A DNA stretch of 64,000 nucleotides from Simplicispira hankyongi. GTDB lineage: Bacteria; Pseudomonadota; Gammaproteobacteria; Burkholderiales; Burkholderiaceae_C. The stretch spans positions 682,001 through 746,000 of the forward strand of contig NZ_QXJC01000003.1 in NCBI RefSeq assembly GCF_003570885.1, in the 5' to 3' direction. Position 1 is the stretch's first letter, and the number at the start of each line of letters is the position of its first letter. Under the pieces are notes generated by a model. It ran no database searches. It was not told the DNA's origin and saw only the letters and a program-made list of their open reading frames with translations. This document shows positions 38,211 through 47,588 of the stretch, one piece after another. The translations under genes were made by a program, and so were the position numbers.

Positions 38211-38306
38211 TGAGCCGCTTCGCGGCTTCCCCCAAAGGGGGACGCCACCAGCGCGGCGGGGCGGCCCTTGCGCGGTGGCCGCTGGTCTGGGCCGCGCTTG
38301 TTTGAT
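38211..38306. repeat. 95-base dispersed repeat between the Nudix-MBL and S4 genes
   Basis: It runs CCCCCTGAGCCGCTTCGCGG, CTTCCCCCAAAGGGGGACGC, CACCAGCGCGGCGGGGCGGC, CCTTGCGCGGTGGCCGCTGG, TCTGGGCCGCGCTT, in the opposite orientation to the copy at 34024. Roughly 85% of positions match by eye. The CCCCC/GGGGG arms could serve as a transcription terminator. Confidence 0.85.
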
Positions 38307-38343
38307 GCGCCGCGCTGGATGTATTGCCCCATGATTGAGCGAA

Positions 38344-39132
38344 ATGAAAAATCTCTCCACTTCACCTGACAACACCGAGCGCCTCGCCAAGCGCGTGGCG
38401 GCCGAGCATGGCCTCTCGCGCAGCGCGGCCGAGCAGTACATCGAAGGCGGCTATGTCAGCGTCGATGGGGCACGGGTCGAAGTCCCTGGCGCCCGCGTGG
38501 CGCCGCAGCAGCACGTGGTGCTGGCCAAGGATGCCAGCCTCGACGCGCTGGAACCCGTGACGCTGCTGCTGCACAAGCCGCCGGGCTATGAAGCAGGCCT
38601 GGGGCTTGAAGCGGCGGCCGCTGCGCACGGCAGCCGCAGCCAGGGCGCGCCCGCAGCGCTGAGCCTGATCGGGCTGTCCACCCACATGGAAGGCGACGCC
38701 GCCGACACCCGCGTGCTGCTGCGCCACTTTCGCGCCCTGGAATGCTTCACGCCGCTGCCCACACCGGCCAGCGGGCTGGTGGTCTACACGCAGGACAAGC
38801 GCATCGCGCGCAAGCTGGCCGAGGACATCGAGTCGCTGGAGCAGGAGTGCATCGTCGAGGTGGCGGGCCAGATTGCCGAGGGCGGTCTGAAAAAGCTCTG
38901 CCATGGCCTCTCGTTCAACGGCCGGCCGCTGCCGCCCATCAAGGTGAGCTGGCAGAACGAAACCCGGCTGCGCTTTGCGCTGAAGGGCATCCGCCCCGGG
39001 CAGATTCCTTCGATGTGCGAGGCCGTGGGCCTGCGCGTGGTGGCGATCCGCCGCATCCGCATCGGGCGCGTGCCGCTGGCCAAGGTGCCCGAGGGGCAAT
39101 GGCGCTATCTGCAGGCATGGGAAAAGTTTTAA
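38344..39132 (+). CDS. S4-domain RNA-binding protein of the pseudouridine synthase family lacking the catalytic aspartate
   Basis: This 262-residue protein has an N-terminal S4 RNA-binding domain (about residues 10-65, ERLAKRVAAEHGLSRSAAEQ, IEGGYVSVDGARV) and a C-terminal fold of the RsuA/RluF pseudouridine synthases (LLLHKPPGYEAG, ending RRIRIGRVPLAKVPEGQW). In active enzymes the catalytic motif is GRLDxxTxGL. Here the aligned stretch is LPTPASGLVVYTQD (residues 138-151), so the aspartate position is proline (P139). It may bind RNA without isomerising uridine, or use a different residue. I chose the ATG at 38344 over a TTG three codons upstream. Confidence 0.82.
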   Translation: MKNLSTSPDNTERLAKRVAAEHGLSRSAAEQYIEGGYVSVDGARVEVPGARVAPQQHVVLAKDASLDALEPVTLLLHKPPGYEAGLGLEAAAAAHGSRSQGAPAALSLIGLSTHMEGDAADTRVLLRHFRALECFTPLPTPASGLVVYTQDKRIARKLAEDIESLEQECIVEVAGQIAEGGLKKLCHGLSFNGRPLPPIKVSWQNETRLRFALKGIRPGQIPSMCEAVGLRVVAIRRIRIGRVPLAKVPEGQWRYLQAWEKF

Positions 39133-39189
39133 AGCTATTTAAATGATAGCTGTCAGCGCAATATGGATAAGCGCTAGAGGCCAATTTCC
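39132..39189. repeat. Dispersed hairpin repeat after the S4 gene
   Basis: The sequence gctatttaaatgatagctgt, cagcgcaatatggataagcg and ctagaggccaattt carries the full element: ATAGCT, CAGCGC, ATAAGCGCTAGAGGCC. The AGCGC / GCGCT blocks form the stem. It starts at the stop codon of the S4 gene. Confidence 0.65.
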
Positions 39190-39223
39190 CCTGAAATTTC
39201 CGCCTGCACTGCGATAAAAGTGT

Positions 39224-39663
39224 GAAGCGCGCCGATAAGCCGGATTCTGTGCACCCGAACCTCCTTGCGAAGGCCGGGCGTGACCGCCATTACTCTGGGC
39301 CGGATGTCGCCACCACGGCTCGGTGCTACCTACCCGCCAACTCTGCGGAACCACATCAACGTTGGCCTACTTGGTATTGCTGCGCGTAGAGATTGCCCGT
39401 TTCACCTTGGGCGCGGAGCTCCCAAGGTGGCTGCGGGCTTTCCCGGCTTGCGCCGGGAACCGACTGGCTCACGCCATTCGGCACCAGCTTTCGCTGGCGA
39501 CCCACAGAACACCCTTGGTGGCTCTACACCCAAACTCGTCTCTGTTGCTCTGATCCTCACCTCACGGTGGGCAGCCGTTAGCTGCTACGCTGTCCTGTGC
39601 AGTCCGGACGTTCCTCCAGTGCCTGGTTTCCCAGATTGCACCAGCGGCGGTCTGGCGCGCTTC
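39224..39663 (-). ncRNA. rnpB: RNase P RNA (class A)
   Basis: The RNase P ribozyme removes tRNA 5' leaders. On the minus strand the RNA starts GAAGCGCGCC, followed by GGAGGAACGTCCGGACTGCA (the conserved P4 strand and CR I), and ends ACAGAATCCGGCTTATCGGC and GCGCTTC; the 5' and 3' ends pair as P1, and the CCGGCTTA block is the conserved CR V. The P3 and P12 arms account for its length of about 440 bases. A -10-like GATAAT lies 10 bases upstream. The ends are placed by P1 pairing and may be off by a few bases. Confidence 0.95.
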
Positions 39664-39672
39664 ACGGGAGCG

Positions 39673-39678
39673 ATTATC
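39673..39678 (-). promoter_or_regulatory. Predicted -10 of rnpB
   Basis: Minus-strand GATAAT ends ten bases before the predicted 5' end of RNase P RNA, the right distance for a start point. The matching -35 (near GTGAAC) is weak. Confidence 0.45.
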
Positions 39679-39723
39679 CCCGACCCACGCGCCTCGTTCA
39701 CCCCTTTTTCCAAGCCCATCACC

Positions 39724-40341
39724 ATGACCATTCCTTCCACCACCCATTTCGACACGGCCGCCCGCGATTGGGACCAGCGCCCCACGTCGCTGCAACTGGC
39801 CGCTATCCCCGAGCGCCTGCTGGCGCAGCTGCCCTTGCAGGCCAGCGACCATGTGCTGGATTTCGGCGCCGGCACCGGGCTGCTGTCCACCGCCATTGCG
39901 CCGCACGTCACGCAGGTCACGGCGCTGGATATGTCGGCCGCCATGCTGCAGGTGCTGGATGAAAAGGGCTTTGCCAACATCACCACGCGCCAGCAAGACA
40001 TCTCCGCAGGGTTGCCCGGGCAGTACCACGCCATCGTGAGCTGCATGGCAATGCACCACGTTGCGGACACCGCCGCGCTCCTGCACACCTTTGCCGCTGC
40101 GCTGCACAGCGGCGGACGCATTGCCCTGGTGGATCTGTACCAGGAGGACGGCAGCTTTCACGGCGACGCCGCCGCCAACGCCGCGAAGGGCGTGCAGCAC
40201 TTCGGCTTTGCACCCGACAGCATGCGTGCGCTGGCCGAACAAGCCGGTTTGGTGGACATCGCGTTTGGCGAAATCCTTCGCTTGCAGCAGCACAACGGGC
40301 GGGCCTATCCCCTGTTTCTGATGACCGGGCGCAAGCCCTGA
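39724..40341 (+). CDS. Class I SAM-dependent methyltransferase
   Basis: This 205-residue Rossmann methyltransferase has motif I VLDFGAGTGLLST near residue 41, motif II VTALDMSAAMLQVL, and MAMHHVADTAALLHTFAAAL in the later core. Small-molecule enzymes of this type (UbiE/Tam-like) share the pattern, but there is no motif to name the substrate. The ATG at 39724 gives the usual N-terminus (FDTAARDWDQRP); the longer open frame upstream is antisense to rnpB and is rejected. It is divergent from rnpB, with 60 bases between. Confidence 0.88.
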   Translation: MTIPSTTHFDTAARDWDQRPTSLQLAAIPERLLAQLPLQASDHVLDFGAGTGLLSTAIAPHVTQVTALDMSAAMLQVLDEKGFANITTRQQDISAGLPGQYHAIVSCMAMHHVADTAALLHTFAAALHSGGRIALVDLYQEDGSFHGDAAANAAKGVQHFGFAPDSMRALAEQAGLVDIAFGEILRLQQHNGRAYPLFLMTGRKP

Positions 40342-40466
40342 GACAGCGGGCACCGCAGTAGGAAGGGGAAAGGCGCCAATCCGACATATCCATATGGCGG
40401 AACCGGCAGAACAATGGGTTCAGAATGAATGGCACTGCTTTTCCACCCAACCGTTCAGGAGACGCC

Positions 40467-41384
<918 letters not shown>

Positions 41385-41699
41385 TCCAGACAAGCCCGGT
41401 GAGCGCGCTGGTGCCGCGCGTGCCTGCGGCGCTGGGCGCTCCCGAATCGGTCGGCGTGGCGCTGTTGACCACGCAAGCGCTCCCCAAGCATGGCTTCCAA
41501 TGCGTCATGTAATGGAACAATAGTTTCAGATTGGAACGATTGTTCCTGTACGGCGCGATTCGCACGCTTGGCTGTGTGACACAGTTCGACAAATGAAGGG
41601 GTTGGTCTGTATTTTGCTAGCCATTTGGGCTGACACCTTGGCCATCCAACGCCCATTCCGGTACCGAATGGGCTCTCATTTTCCGATCTGGAGTACGTC
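41385..41699. other. Intergenic region with two inverted repeats and no clear gene
   Basis: Between cysK and the Cache gene is a 38-codon GTG frame (41400 to about 41516) that matches nothing I recognise. Two inverted repeats are visible: ggaacaat (41513) with attgttcc (41540), and gcccattc with gaatgggc (41651-41673) followed by tctcatttt. The second may be a leader hairpin or attenuator for the Cache gene, whose start is 27 bases further on. Confidence 0.5.
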
Positions 41700-42587
41700 A
41701 TGAAACGCAATCGCTTGGGCTTGCTCACTCTGGCCGTAGTTTCGGCATTGATCGCAGCACCGCTCGCCAACGCTGCCGAAGTTACTGAAGCACAGCACCT
41801 TGGCACCATCGAACGCTCGGAAGCCAAACGCGCCACCGCGCTGCTCGATAGCGCGGTGAGCTACCTGCAGAAGAATGGCCCCGAAAAATCCTTCGCTGCC
41901 TTCAACGATCACAAGGGGCCTTTTATCGACGGCCCCTACTATGTGTTTGCCGTCGGAACGGATGGTTTCATGCATGCCGATGGCGCCGCGCCGGCGCTGG
42001 CAGGCAAAAATCAGGCTCAACTGCGCGATGCGGCCGGCAAACCCTTCATTCAGGACTTGCTGGAACTGGCCCAGAAATCCCCGACAGGCACGGTCGAATA
42101 CCGGTGGCTGAACCGCACCACCAACCACCTGGAAAACAAGGTCAGCCTGTACCGCAAGGTCGGCGACACCATCCTCGGCGTCGGCTACTACACACCACGT
42201 GCCACGGTTGAAGACGCACAGAACCTGCTCGCCAAGGCCGTGGCATACCTGAAAAAATGGGGCGGCAAGACGGCATTTGAGGCCTTCAATGACCCACAGG
42301 GCAGTTTCACGCACGACGACCAATATGTGTTCGTGATCGGTATCGACGATGGCGAATACCGGGCAACGGGCGCGTCACCCCAACTCACCGGGATGAATGT
42401 GCGCGGTCTGCGGGATGCCGCCGGCAAACCGCTGATCGAAGAAATGATCAACCTGGCAAAAGAAAAGGGCAGCGGCACGGTGGACTACGTATGGCGCAAT
42501 CCAGCCACCAACGCGGTGGAGGCCAAGCACTCGCTCATCCAGCGCGAAGGCGACGTGTTGCTCGGTGTCGGCTACTACACCAAGTAG
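41700..42587 (+). CDS. Secreted protein with two tandem Cache domains
   Basis: The 295-residue product has a Sec signal peptide (LGLLTLAVVSALIAAPLANA, cleavage about residue 25) and two homologous Cache (sCache_2-like) units of about 125 residues each. The units share the blocks AKRATALLDSAVSYLQK / AQNLLAKAVAYLKK, FAAFNDHKGPFIDGPYYVF / FEAFNDPQGSFTHDDQYVF, GKNQAQLRDAAGKPFIQDLL / GMNVRGLRDAAGKPLIEEMI, and a closing ILGVGYYT / LLGVGYYTK. Cache domains bind small ligands in the periplasm of receptors. This protein has no membrane anchor or signalling domain, so it may be a free periplasmic binding or sensor-partner protein. Start: ATG at 41700 after CTGGAG. Confidence 0.85.
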   Translation: MKRNRLGLLTLAVVSALIAAPLANAAEVTEAQHLGTIERSEAKRATALLDSAVSYLQKNGPEKSFAAFNDHKGPFIDGPYYVFAVGTDGFMHADGAAPALAGKNQAQLRDAAGKPFIQDLLELAQKSPTGTVEYRWLNRTTNHLENKVSLYRKVGDTILGVGYYTPRATVEDAQNLLAKAVAYLKKWGGKTAFEAFNDPQGSFTHDDQYVFVIGIDDGEYRATGASPQLTGMNVRGLRDAAGKPLIEEMINLAKEKGSGTVDYVWRNPATNAVEAKHSLIQREGDVLLGVGYYTK

Positions 42588-42751
42588 CGTTCCCTGCGCC
42601 TTGGCGGACCCGCCGCCGTCGACTGACTCCCCCAGCGCAGCCATGAGGCGTGCTGCCAAGCCCATGCGAGACATGGCGCACGCAGCCTGAGGGGCTATCA
42701 TTTGCGCCCTCCGACATTGCCATCGCCCGATAACCACGGGCCCGCAAAATC

Positions 42752-44467
42752 ATGATCCGGCTCTCCGAAATCCGGCTGCCCTTCACCGCAGCCCAAGCGC
42801 CCGAGGCCCCGCTGCGGGCCGCTGCCCAGGCACTGCTGGGCCTGGCCCCGGCGGACATTGCCCATGTCCACGTCTTCAAGCGCAGCTTCGATGCACGCAA
42901 GGCGAATCTGCTGGCGGTGTACATCATCGACATCACACTGGCCCAGCCGGAGCGCGAAGCCGCCCTGCTGGAGCGCCATGCCAGCAACCCCCACCTCCAG
43001 GCCACACCCGACATGGCGTGGCAGCCCGTGGGCCGGGCGCCGGAAACGCTGGCGGATCGTCCCGTGGTGGTCGGTTTTGGCCCCTGCGGCATCTTTGCCG
43101 CGCTGGTGCTGGCGCAAATGGGGTTCAAGCCCATCGTGCTGGAGCGCGGCAAGGCGGTGCGCGAGCGCACGCAAGACACCTGGGCGCTGTGGCGCAAACG
43201 CGAACTGCACCCCGAGAGCAACGTACAGTTTGGCGAGGGCGGCGCCGGCACGTTTTCAGACGGCAAGCTCTACAGCCAGATCAAGGACCCGCGCCACCTG
43301 GGTCGCAAGGTCATGAACGAGTTCGTACAGGCCGGCGCGCCAGAAGAAATCCTCTACGCCGCCCACCCGCACATCGGCACGTTCAAGCTCGTCAAGGTGG
43401 TGGAAAACCTGCGCGCGCAAATCATCGCGCTGGGCGGCGAGGTGCGCTTTGGGCAGCGCGTGACCGATGTGCTGCTGGACAAGAGCGCCACGGGCCAGCG
43501 GATCACAGGCCTGCGCGTGCTCGACCAGACCACCGGCGACACATACGAACTGGCCGCATCGCAGGTCGTCATGGCACTCGGCCACAGCGCGCGCGACAGC
43601 TTCACCATGCTGCACACGCGCGGCGTCGCCATGGAGGCCAAGCCGTTTTCCATCGGCTTTCGCATCGAGCACCCGCAAGGCCTGATCGACCGCGCCCGCT
43701 GGGGCCGGCACGCCGGCAACCCTTTGCTGGGCGCAGCCGACTACAAACTGGTACACCACGCGGCCAACGGGCGCGCTGCCTACAGCTTTTGCATGTGCCC
43801 TGGCGGCACCGTGGTGGCCGCCACCAGCGAGCCCGGCCGTGTCGTCACCAACGGCATGAGCCAGTATTCGCGCAACGAGCGCAACGCCAATGCGGGACTA
43901 GTCGTCGGCATCACGCCCGAGGACTACCCGCAGGATGCGGCGGCATTCGAAGCCATGCTGGGGGCGCACCACGGGGTCACCGGCGGGCGCGCGGGCAGCG
44001 CGCATCCGCTCTCCGGCATCGTGCTGCAGCGCCAGCTCGAATCAAGCGCCTATGTCCTCGGCGGCAGCGACTACAGCGCGCCCGCGCAGTTGGTGGGCGA
44101 CTTTCTGGCGGGCCGCGCATCCACCTACATGGCGAGTGTCGAGCCCTCGTACCAGCCTGGCGTGCGGCCGGTCGATCTGGCCAACGCCCTGCCCGGCTAC
44201 GCCATTGCCGCGCTGCGGGAAGCTTTGCCCATCTTTGGCCGAAAAATCAAGGGCTTTGACATGCCCGATGCGGTGCTGACGGGGGTGGAGACACGCACCT
44301 CTTCGCCGCTGCGCATCCACCGGAGCGACGATTTCCAAAGCCCCAACACCGCCGGCCTGTACCCCGCCGGCGAAGGCGCGGGCTACGCTGGCGGGATTCT
44401 TTCGGCCGGGGTGGACGGCATCAAGGTCGGCGAGGCCGTGGCGCGCAGCCTGCTGGGCTTGGCATAG
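42752..44467 (+). CDS. FAD-dependent dehydrogenase (COG2509 type)
   Basis: This 571-residue flavoprotein has an N-terminal domain of about 90 residues, then the FAD Rossmann motif VVVGFGPCGIFAALVLAQ near residue 103 and FGEGGAGTFSDGKLYSQIKD, a hallmark of the COG2509 uncharacterised dehydrogenases. SFCMCPGGTVVAATSEPG and the C-terminal GLYPAGEGAGYAGGILSAGV complete the pattern; the last binds FAD again. Substrate unknown. It stands alone, with a 164-base gap before it and a terminator hairpin after it. Confidence 0.88.
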   Translation: MIRLSEIRLPFTAAQAPEAPLRAAAQALLGLAPADIAHVHVFKRSFDARKANLLAVYIIDITLAQPEREAALLERHASNPHLQATPDMAWQPVGRAPETLADRPVVVGFGPCGIFAALVLAQMGFKPIVLERGKAVRERTQDTWALWRKRELHPESNVQFGEGGAGTFSDGKLYSQIKDPRHLGRKVMNEFVQAGAPEEILYAAHPHIGTFKLVKVVENLRAQIIALGGEVRFGQRVTDVLLDKSATGQRITGLRVLDQTTGDTYELAASQVVMALGHSARDSFTMLHTRGVAMEAKPFSIGFRIEHPQGLIDRARWGRHAGNPLLGAADYKLVHHAANGRAAYSFCMCPGGTVVAATSEPGRVVTNGMSQYSRNERNANAGLVVGITPEDYPQDAAAFEAMLGAHHGVTGGRAGSAHPLSGIVLQRQLESSAYVLGGSDYSAPAQLVGDFLAGRASTYMASVEPSYQPGVRPVDLANALPGYAIAALREALPIFGRKIKGFDMPDAVLTGVETRTSSPLRIHRSDDFQSPNTAGLYPAGEGAGYAGGILSAGVDGIKVGEAVARSLLGLA

Positions 44468-44498
44468 AAAAGCCGCCAGCGGCAGACCTGCTGGCGGC
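44467..44498 (-). terminator. Intrinsic terminator for htpX
   Basis: Nine-base arms (gccgccagc 44472-44480, gctggcggc 44490-44498) pair perfectly around a 9-base loop; on the minus strand the stem is followed by TTTTC. It also lies just after the flavoprotein stop and may act in both directions. Confidence 0.8.
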
Positions 44499-44513
44499 TT
44501 GTAGCGTGCGCGC

Positions 44514-45395
44514 TCAGCCGTTCTTCTGCGCCGCCTGCAGCGCTGCAATCCGCTCTTCAATCGGCGGGTGGGTGGAAAACAGCTGGCCAATACCGCCGGC
44601 AATGCCCATGGCCTGCATGCTCTTGGGCAGCTCTGCCGGGTGCAGGCCACCGAGACGCGCGAGCGCATTGATCATGGGCTGGCGCTGGCCCATGAGCTGG
44701 GCGGAGCCAGCGTCGGCACGAAACTCCCGCTGGCGTGAGAACCAGGCGACGATGATGGCCGCCAGGAAGCCCAGCACGATGTCGAGCACGATGGTGGTGA
44801 CGTAGTAGCCGATACCAGGGCCCGAGCGCTGCTCGTTGTTGCGCGAGAGAAAGCTGTCCACGGCGTAGCCGATGACGCGCGAGAGGAACACGACAAAGGT
44901 GTTCATCACCCCCTGGATCAGGGTCATGGTCACCATGTCGCCGTTGGCAATGTGGGCGACCTCGTGGCCAATGACGGCTTGAACCTCCTCGCGCGTCATG
45001 TTGCGCAGCAGGCCCGTGGACACTGCCACCAGCGCCGAATTCTTGAAGGCGCCCGTGGCAAAGGCGTTCGGATCGCCCTCGAAAATGCCGACTTCGGGCA
45101 TGCCGATGCCAGCCTTCTCGGCAAAACCACGCACCGTCTCGACAAGCCAGGCTTCGTCACCATTGCGCGGCGCCTCGATCACCTGCACCCCAGCGCTCCA
45201 CTTGGCCACGGGTTTGCTGATGAGCAGCGAAATAATGGCGCCGCCAAAGCCCATGATGAAGGCAAACCCCAGCAGCGCGCCGAGGTTCAGGCCATTGGCG
45301 GTGAGGTAGCGGTTGACACCCAGCAGGCTGGCCACAATGCCCAGCACCACCACCACGGCCAGGTTGGTCATCAAAAACAGGGCGATACGTTTCAT
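44514..45395 (-). CDS. htpX: Protease HtpX
   Basis: HtpX is a zinc metalloprotease of the inner membrane that degrades misfolded membrane proteins. The 293-residue protein has two N-terminal hydrophobic helices (about 5-27 and 35-60), the zinc motif HEVAH at residues 144-148 preceded by VQAVIG, two further hydrophobic stretches (about 155-215), and the downstream glutamate of [12 protein letters not shown]. Length and layout match the family. A terminator follows. Confidence 0.96.
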   Translation of the reverse strand: MKRIALFLMTNLAVVVVLGIVASLLGVNRYLTANGLNLGALLGFAFIMGFGGAIISLLISKPVAKWSAGVQVIEAPRNGDEAWLVETVRGFAEKAGIGMPEVGIFEGDPNAFATGAFKNSALVAVSTGLLRNMTREEVQAVIGHEVAHIANGDMVTMTLIQGVMNTFVVFLSRVIGYAVDSFLSRNNEQRSGPGIGYYVTTIVLDIVLGFLAAIIVAWFSRQREFRADAGSAQLMGQRQPMINALARLGGLHPAELPKSMQAMGIAGGIGQLFSTHPPIEERIAALQAAQKNG

Positions 45396-45455
45396 TCAGG
45401 CTCCACAAAAGAGTCGTTCAAAGGTCGAAGGAAGGTGCGGCGTCCAGCGCCGATT

Positions 45456-46214
45456 TCAAGGGTGGCGAGGTGGGCGAAACACCGTGGCGTCATCATAAAA
45501 GCCAGGTGTCTCGTTGCCGGCCCACCACCCCGGGATACCCAGCAGCGGCAGGGGGGCAAAGGGCTTGGTGGCCAGCCAGGGCGCCTGGAGTTGCTGCGCC
45601 AGCCTTGCGCCCTGATTTACTTCTAAATTTATAGCATCGTACGTAATCAACACGTGCGCTGTGATCTCTTTTCTTGGCTTGACCAGTTGTTCCATTGCGG
45701 CATGGCCAAACAACGTGACCCGGGCGCTGCGCCAAAGCGCGCGGTGCAGCACGAACAGTGCTTGCCAATCGCGCGCCAGCAATGCCTGCCAGAGGGCCGG
45801 CGGCGCTTCAAGCAGGGCACCGCTCTCGTCCAGCAGCGTGCAGGCATCGCGCAGCGGCCCGCGCACCGGGCCCACGCCCCGTGTCGCCATGGCACCGGCC
45901 TGCAACTGGTTCAGGCGCTGTTTGGCTTGGCCAAAGCGCTGCCACACCAGGCCATTGAAAAAGTCGTGCAGGTTGTTGCGCGTAGGCACGCTGCCGGTGT
46001 CGAAGATGAACTGCTCATAGGCCACACCTGCTGGCAGCTCCGCCTGGGGCACGAACCGCACTGGCGCGCCTTGGGCAGCGTTCAGCGCCTCGTGCACCGG
46101 CGTGCCGCTGGCGACGGCACCCGCCAGCGGTACGCCGAGCTCGCGCCAGGGCGCAAGCCAGGGGGTTTGCCAGTCCACTTCGGAAAGCACGGTAGGCCGC
46201 GTTCGGCTGGCCAT
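45456..46214 (-). CDS. DUF3025 family protein
   Basis: This 252-residue protein matches the DUF3025 family, which has no known role. Recognisable blocks are GVAYEQFIFDTGSVPTRNNL, HDFFNGLVWQRFGQAKQRLN and ALFVLHRALWRSARVTLFGH. It starts 20 bases after pyrC ends (ATG at 46214). A long upstream open frame is antisense-type low complexity and excluded. An AT-rich patch at 45610-45650 (encoding LITYDAINLEVNQG) stands out from the GC-rich gene and may be an inserted repeat. Confidence 0.75.
   Translation of the reverse strand: MASRTRPTVLSEVDWQTPWLAPWRELGVPLAGAVASGTPVHEALNAAQGAPVRFVPQAELPAGVAYEQFIFDTGSVPTRNNLHDFFNGLVWQRFGQAKQRLNQLQAGAMATRGVGPVRGPLRDACTLLDESGALLEAPPALWQALLARDWQALFVLHRALWRSARVTLFGHAAMEQLVKPRKEITAHVLITYDAINLEVNQGARLAQQLQAPWLATKPFAPLPLLGIPGWWAGNETPGFYDDATVFRPPRHP
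45608..45656. repeat. AT-rich patch inside the DUF3025 gene, possible inserted repeat
   Basis: The stretch gatttacttctaaatttata then gcatcgtacgtaatcaacac is far more AT-rich than its surroundings and begins and ends with ttac/gtaa. It resembles the AT-rich end of the dispersed hairpin copy at 39132, but the match is weak. Confidence 0.3.
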
Positions 46215-46234
46215 CGGTCTGGCATCGGCAGGTG

Positions 46235-47278
46235 TCAGTTTTGCACGCGCCACGCCAGCGCTTCGCCCGCGCGCAGGGGCTTGAGCTCGGCCTCGCCAAA
46301 GGCAAAGCTGTCCGGCGGCGTCCAGCTCTCTCGCACCAGGGTGAGTGTGCCGCTGTTGCGCGGCAGGCCGTAGAAGGCCGGGCCGTGAAAGCTGGCAAAG
46401 CCCTCCAGCTTGTCGAGCGCACCGGCGGCATCGAACGCCTCGGCGTACAGCTCCATGGCCGCGTGCGCGGTGTAGCAGCCAGCGCAACCGCTGGCGTGCT
46501 CCTTCAAATGCGCGGGGTGCGGCGCGCTGTCGGTGCCGAGAAAGAAGCGGTCGCTCCCGCTGGTGGCAGCCTGCACCAGCGCGCGGCGGTGCTCTTCACG
46601 CTTGAGCACTGGCAGACAGTAATAGTGTGGGCGAATGCCGCCCGTAAAGATAGCGTTGCGGTTGTAGAGCAGGTGGTGTGCGGTGATGGTGGCGGCCGTG
46701 AAGCGATCCGCATCATTCACGTACTGTGCGGCCTCGCGGGTAGTGATGTGCTCGAAAACGATTTTCAGCTCAGGAAAATCGTGCCGCAGGGGTATCAGTT
46801 GCTGCTCGATGAACACCGCCTCGCGGTCGAACAGGTCGATGTCGGGACTGGTCACTTCACCGTGCACCAGAAGCAGCATGCCCGCTTTCTGCATCGCCTC
46901 CAGCGTGGCATAGGTCTTGCGCAGATCGGTCACACCAGCATCGCTGTTGGTCGTGGCGCCGGCAGGGTAGAGCTTCACCGCCACAATGCCTGCTTCCTTG
47001 GCGCGGGCGATTTCCTCCGGCTGCAGCTTGTCGGTGAGATAGAGCGTCATCAGCGGCTCGAAGGCCATGCCCTCGGGCACTGCCGCCAGGATGCGCTGCT
47101 TGTATTCAAGCGCCTGCTGCGCCGTGGTCACCGGCGGGCGCAGGTTGGGCATGATGATGGCACGGCCAAACTGAGCGGCAGTGTGGGGCACCACGGTTCG
47201 CAGCGCATCGCCATCGCGCACGTGCAGGTGCCAGTCGTCGGGGCGGGTGATGGTGAGAATGTCGGTGGAGGCGGTCAT
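46235..47278 (-). CDS. pyrC: Dihydroorotase
   Basis: Dihydroorotase closes the pyrimidine ring to dihydroorotate. The 347-residue class II enzyme has the metal motif [10 protein letters not shown] at the N-terminus, [10 protein letters not shown], the carbamylated lysine region [18 protein letters not shown] near residue 100, [17 protein letters not shown], and [13 protein letters not shown] near 252 with the catalytic aspartate. I chose the ATG at 47278; an in-frame ATG three codons upstream is possible. It starts a two-gene unit with the DUF3025 gene. Confidence 0.96.
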   Translation of the reverse strand: MTASTDILTITRPDDWHLHVRDGDALRTVVPHTAAQFGRAIIMPNLRPPVTTAQQALEYKQRILAAVPEGMAFEPLMTLYLTDKLQPEEIARAKEAGIVAVKLYPAGATTNSDAGVTDLRKTYATLEAMQKAGMLLLVHGEVTSPDIDLFDREAVFIEQQLIPLRHDFPELKIVFEHITTREAAQYVNDADRFTAATITAHHLLYNRNAIFTGGIRPHYYCLPVLKREEHRRALVQAATSGSDRFFLGTDSAPHPAHLKEHASGCAGCYTAHAAMELYAEAFDAAGALDKLEGFASFHGPAFYGLPRNSGTLTLVRESWTPPDSFAFGEAELKPLRAGEALAWRVQN

Positions 47279-47588
47279 GGGCAGCATTGTCCCATCCGCG
47301 CCAGCGCTTCCAAAACCGGACGACAGTCCCCCCCAATGGGGGATCCACTGGAGGCAAACGCTGGCCCCTGGTGCTCAGAACGTGTTCACGATCTACGGAA
47401 CATACGGGGGCATTGGACGATGGAGCCGCCAGATCCGATGGGGCCTGTGCGTTACCATTCCCTACTGACCACCGCAGCAGTGGCTAGTCCATGGGCACCC
47501 GGGAAAAAGGGCCGCTGGAACTGATCCCCTGACGGCCTTCCCCAACTGCAGGTGCGGGAATACCTCAATCCAACCCTCTCACAGGTCC
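47279..47588. other. Divergent intergenic region with a single MITE-like end (47378-47394)
   Basis: Between pyrC (minus) and the diguanylate cyclase (plus) there is no gene. At 47378 the sequence gaacgtgttcacgatct matches the terminal repeat of the element at 32750 with one change (t to c), but I see no second end within several hundred bases, so it is a solo end or a decayed copy. A short cccccaatggggg hairpin lies near 47330. Confidence 0.5.

Noticed and set aside
39265..39723. The 153-codon N-terminal extension of the methyltransferase frame
   Set aside because: This stretch is the complement of RNase P RNA; the enzyme fold starts at the ATG at 39724.
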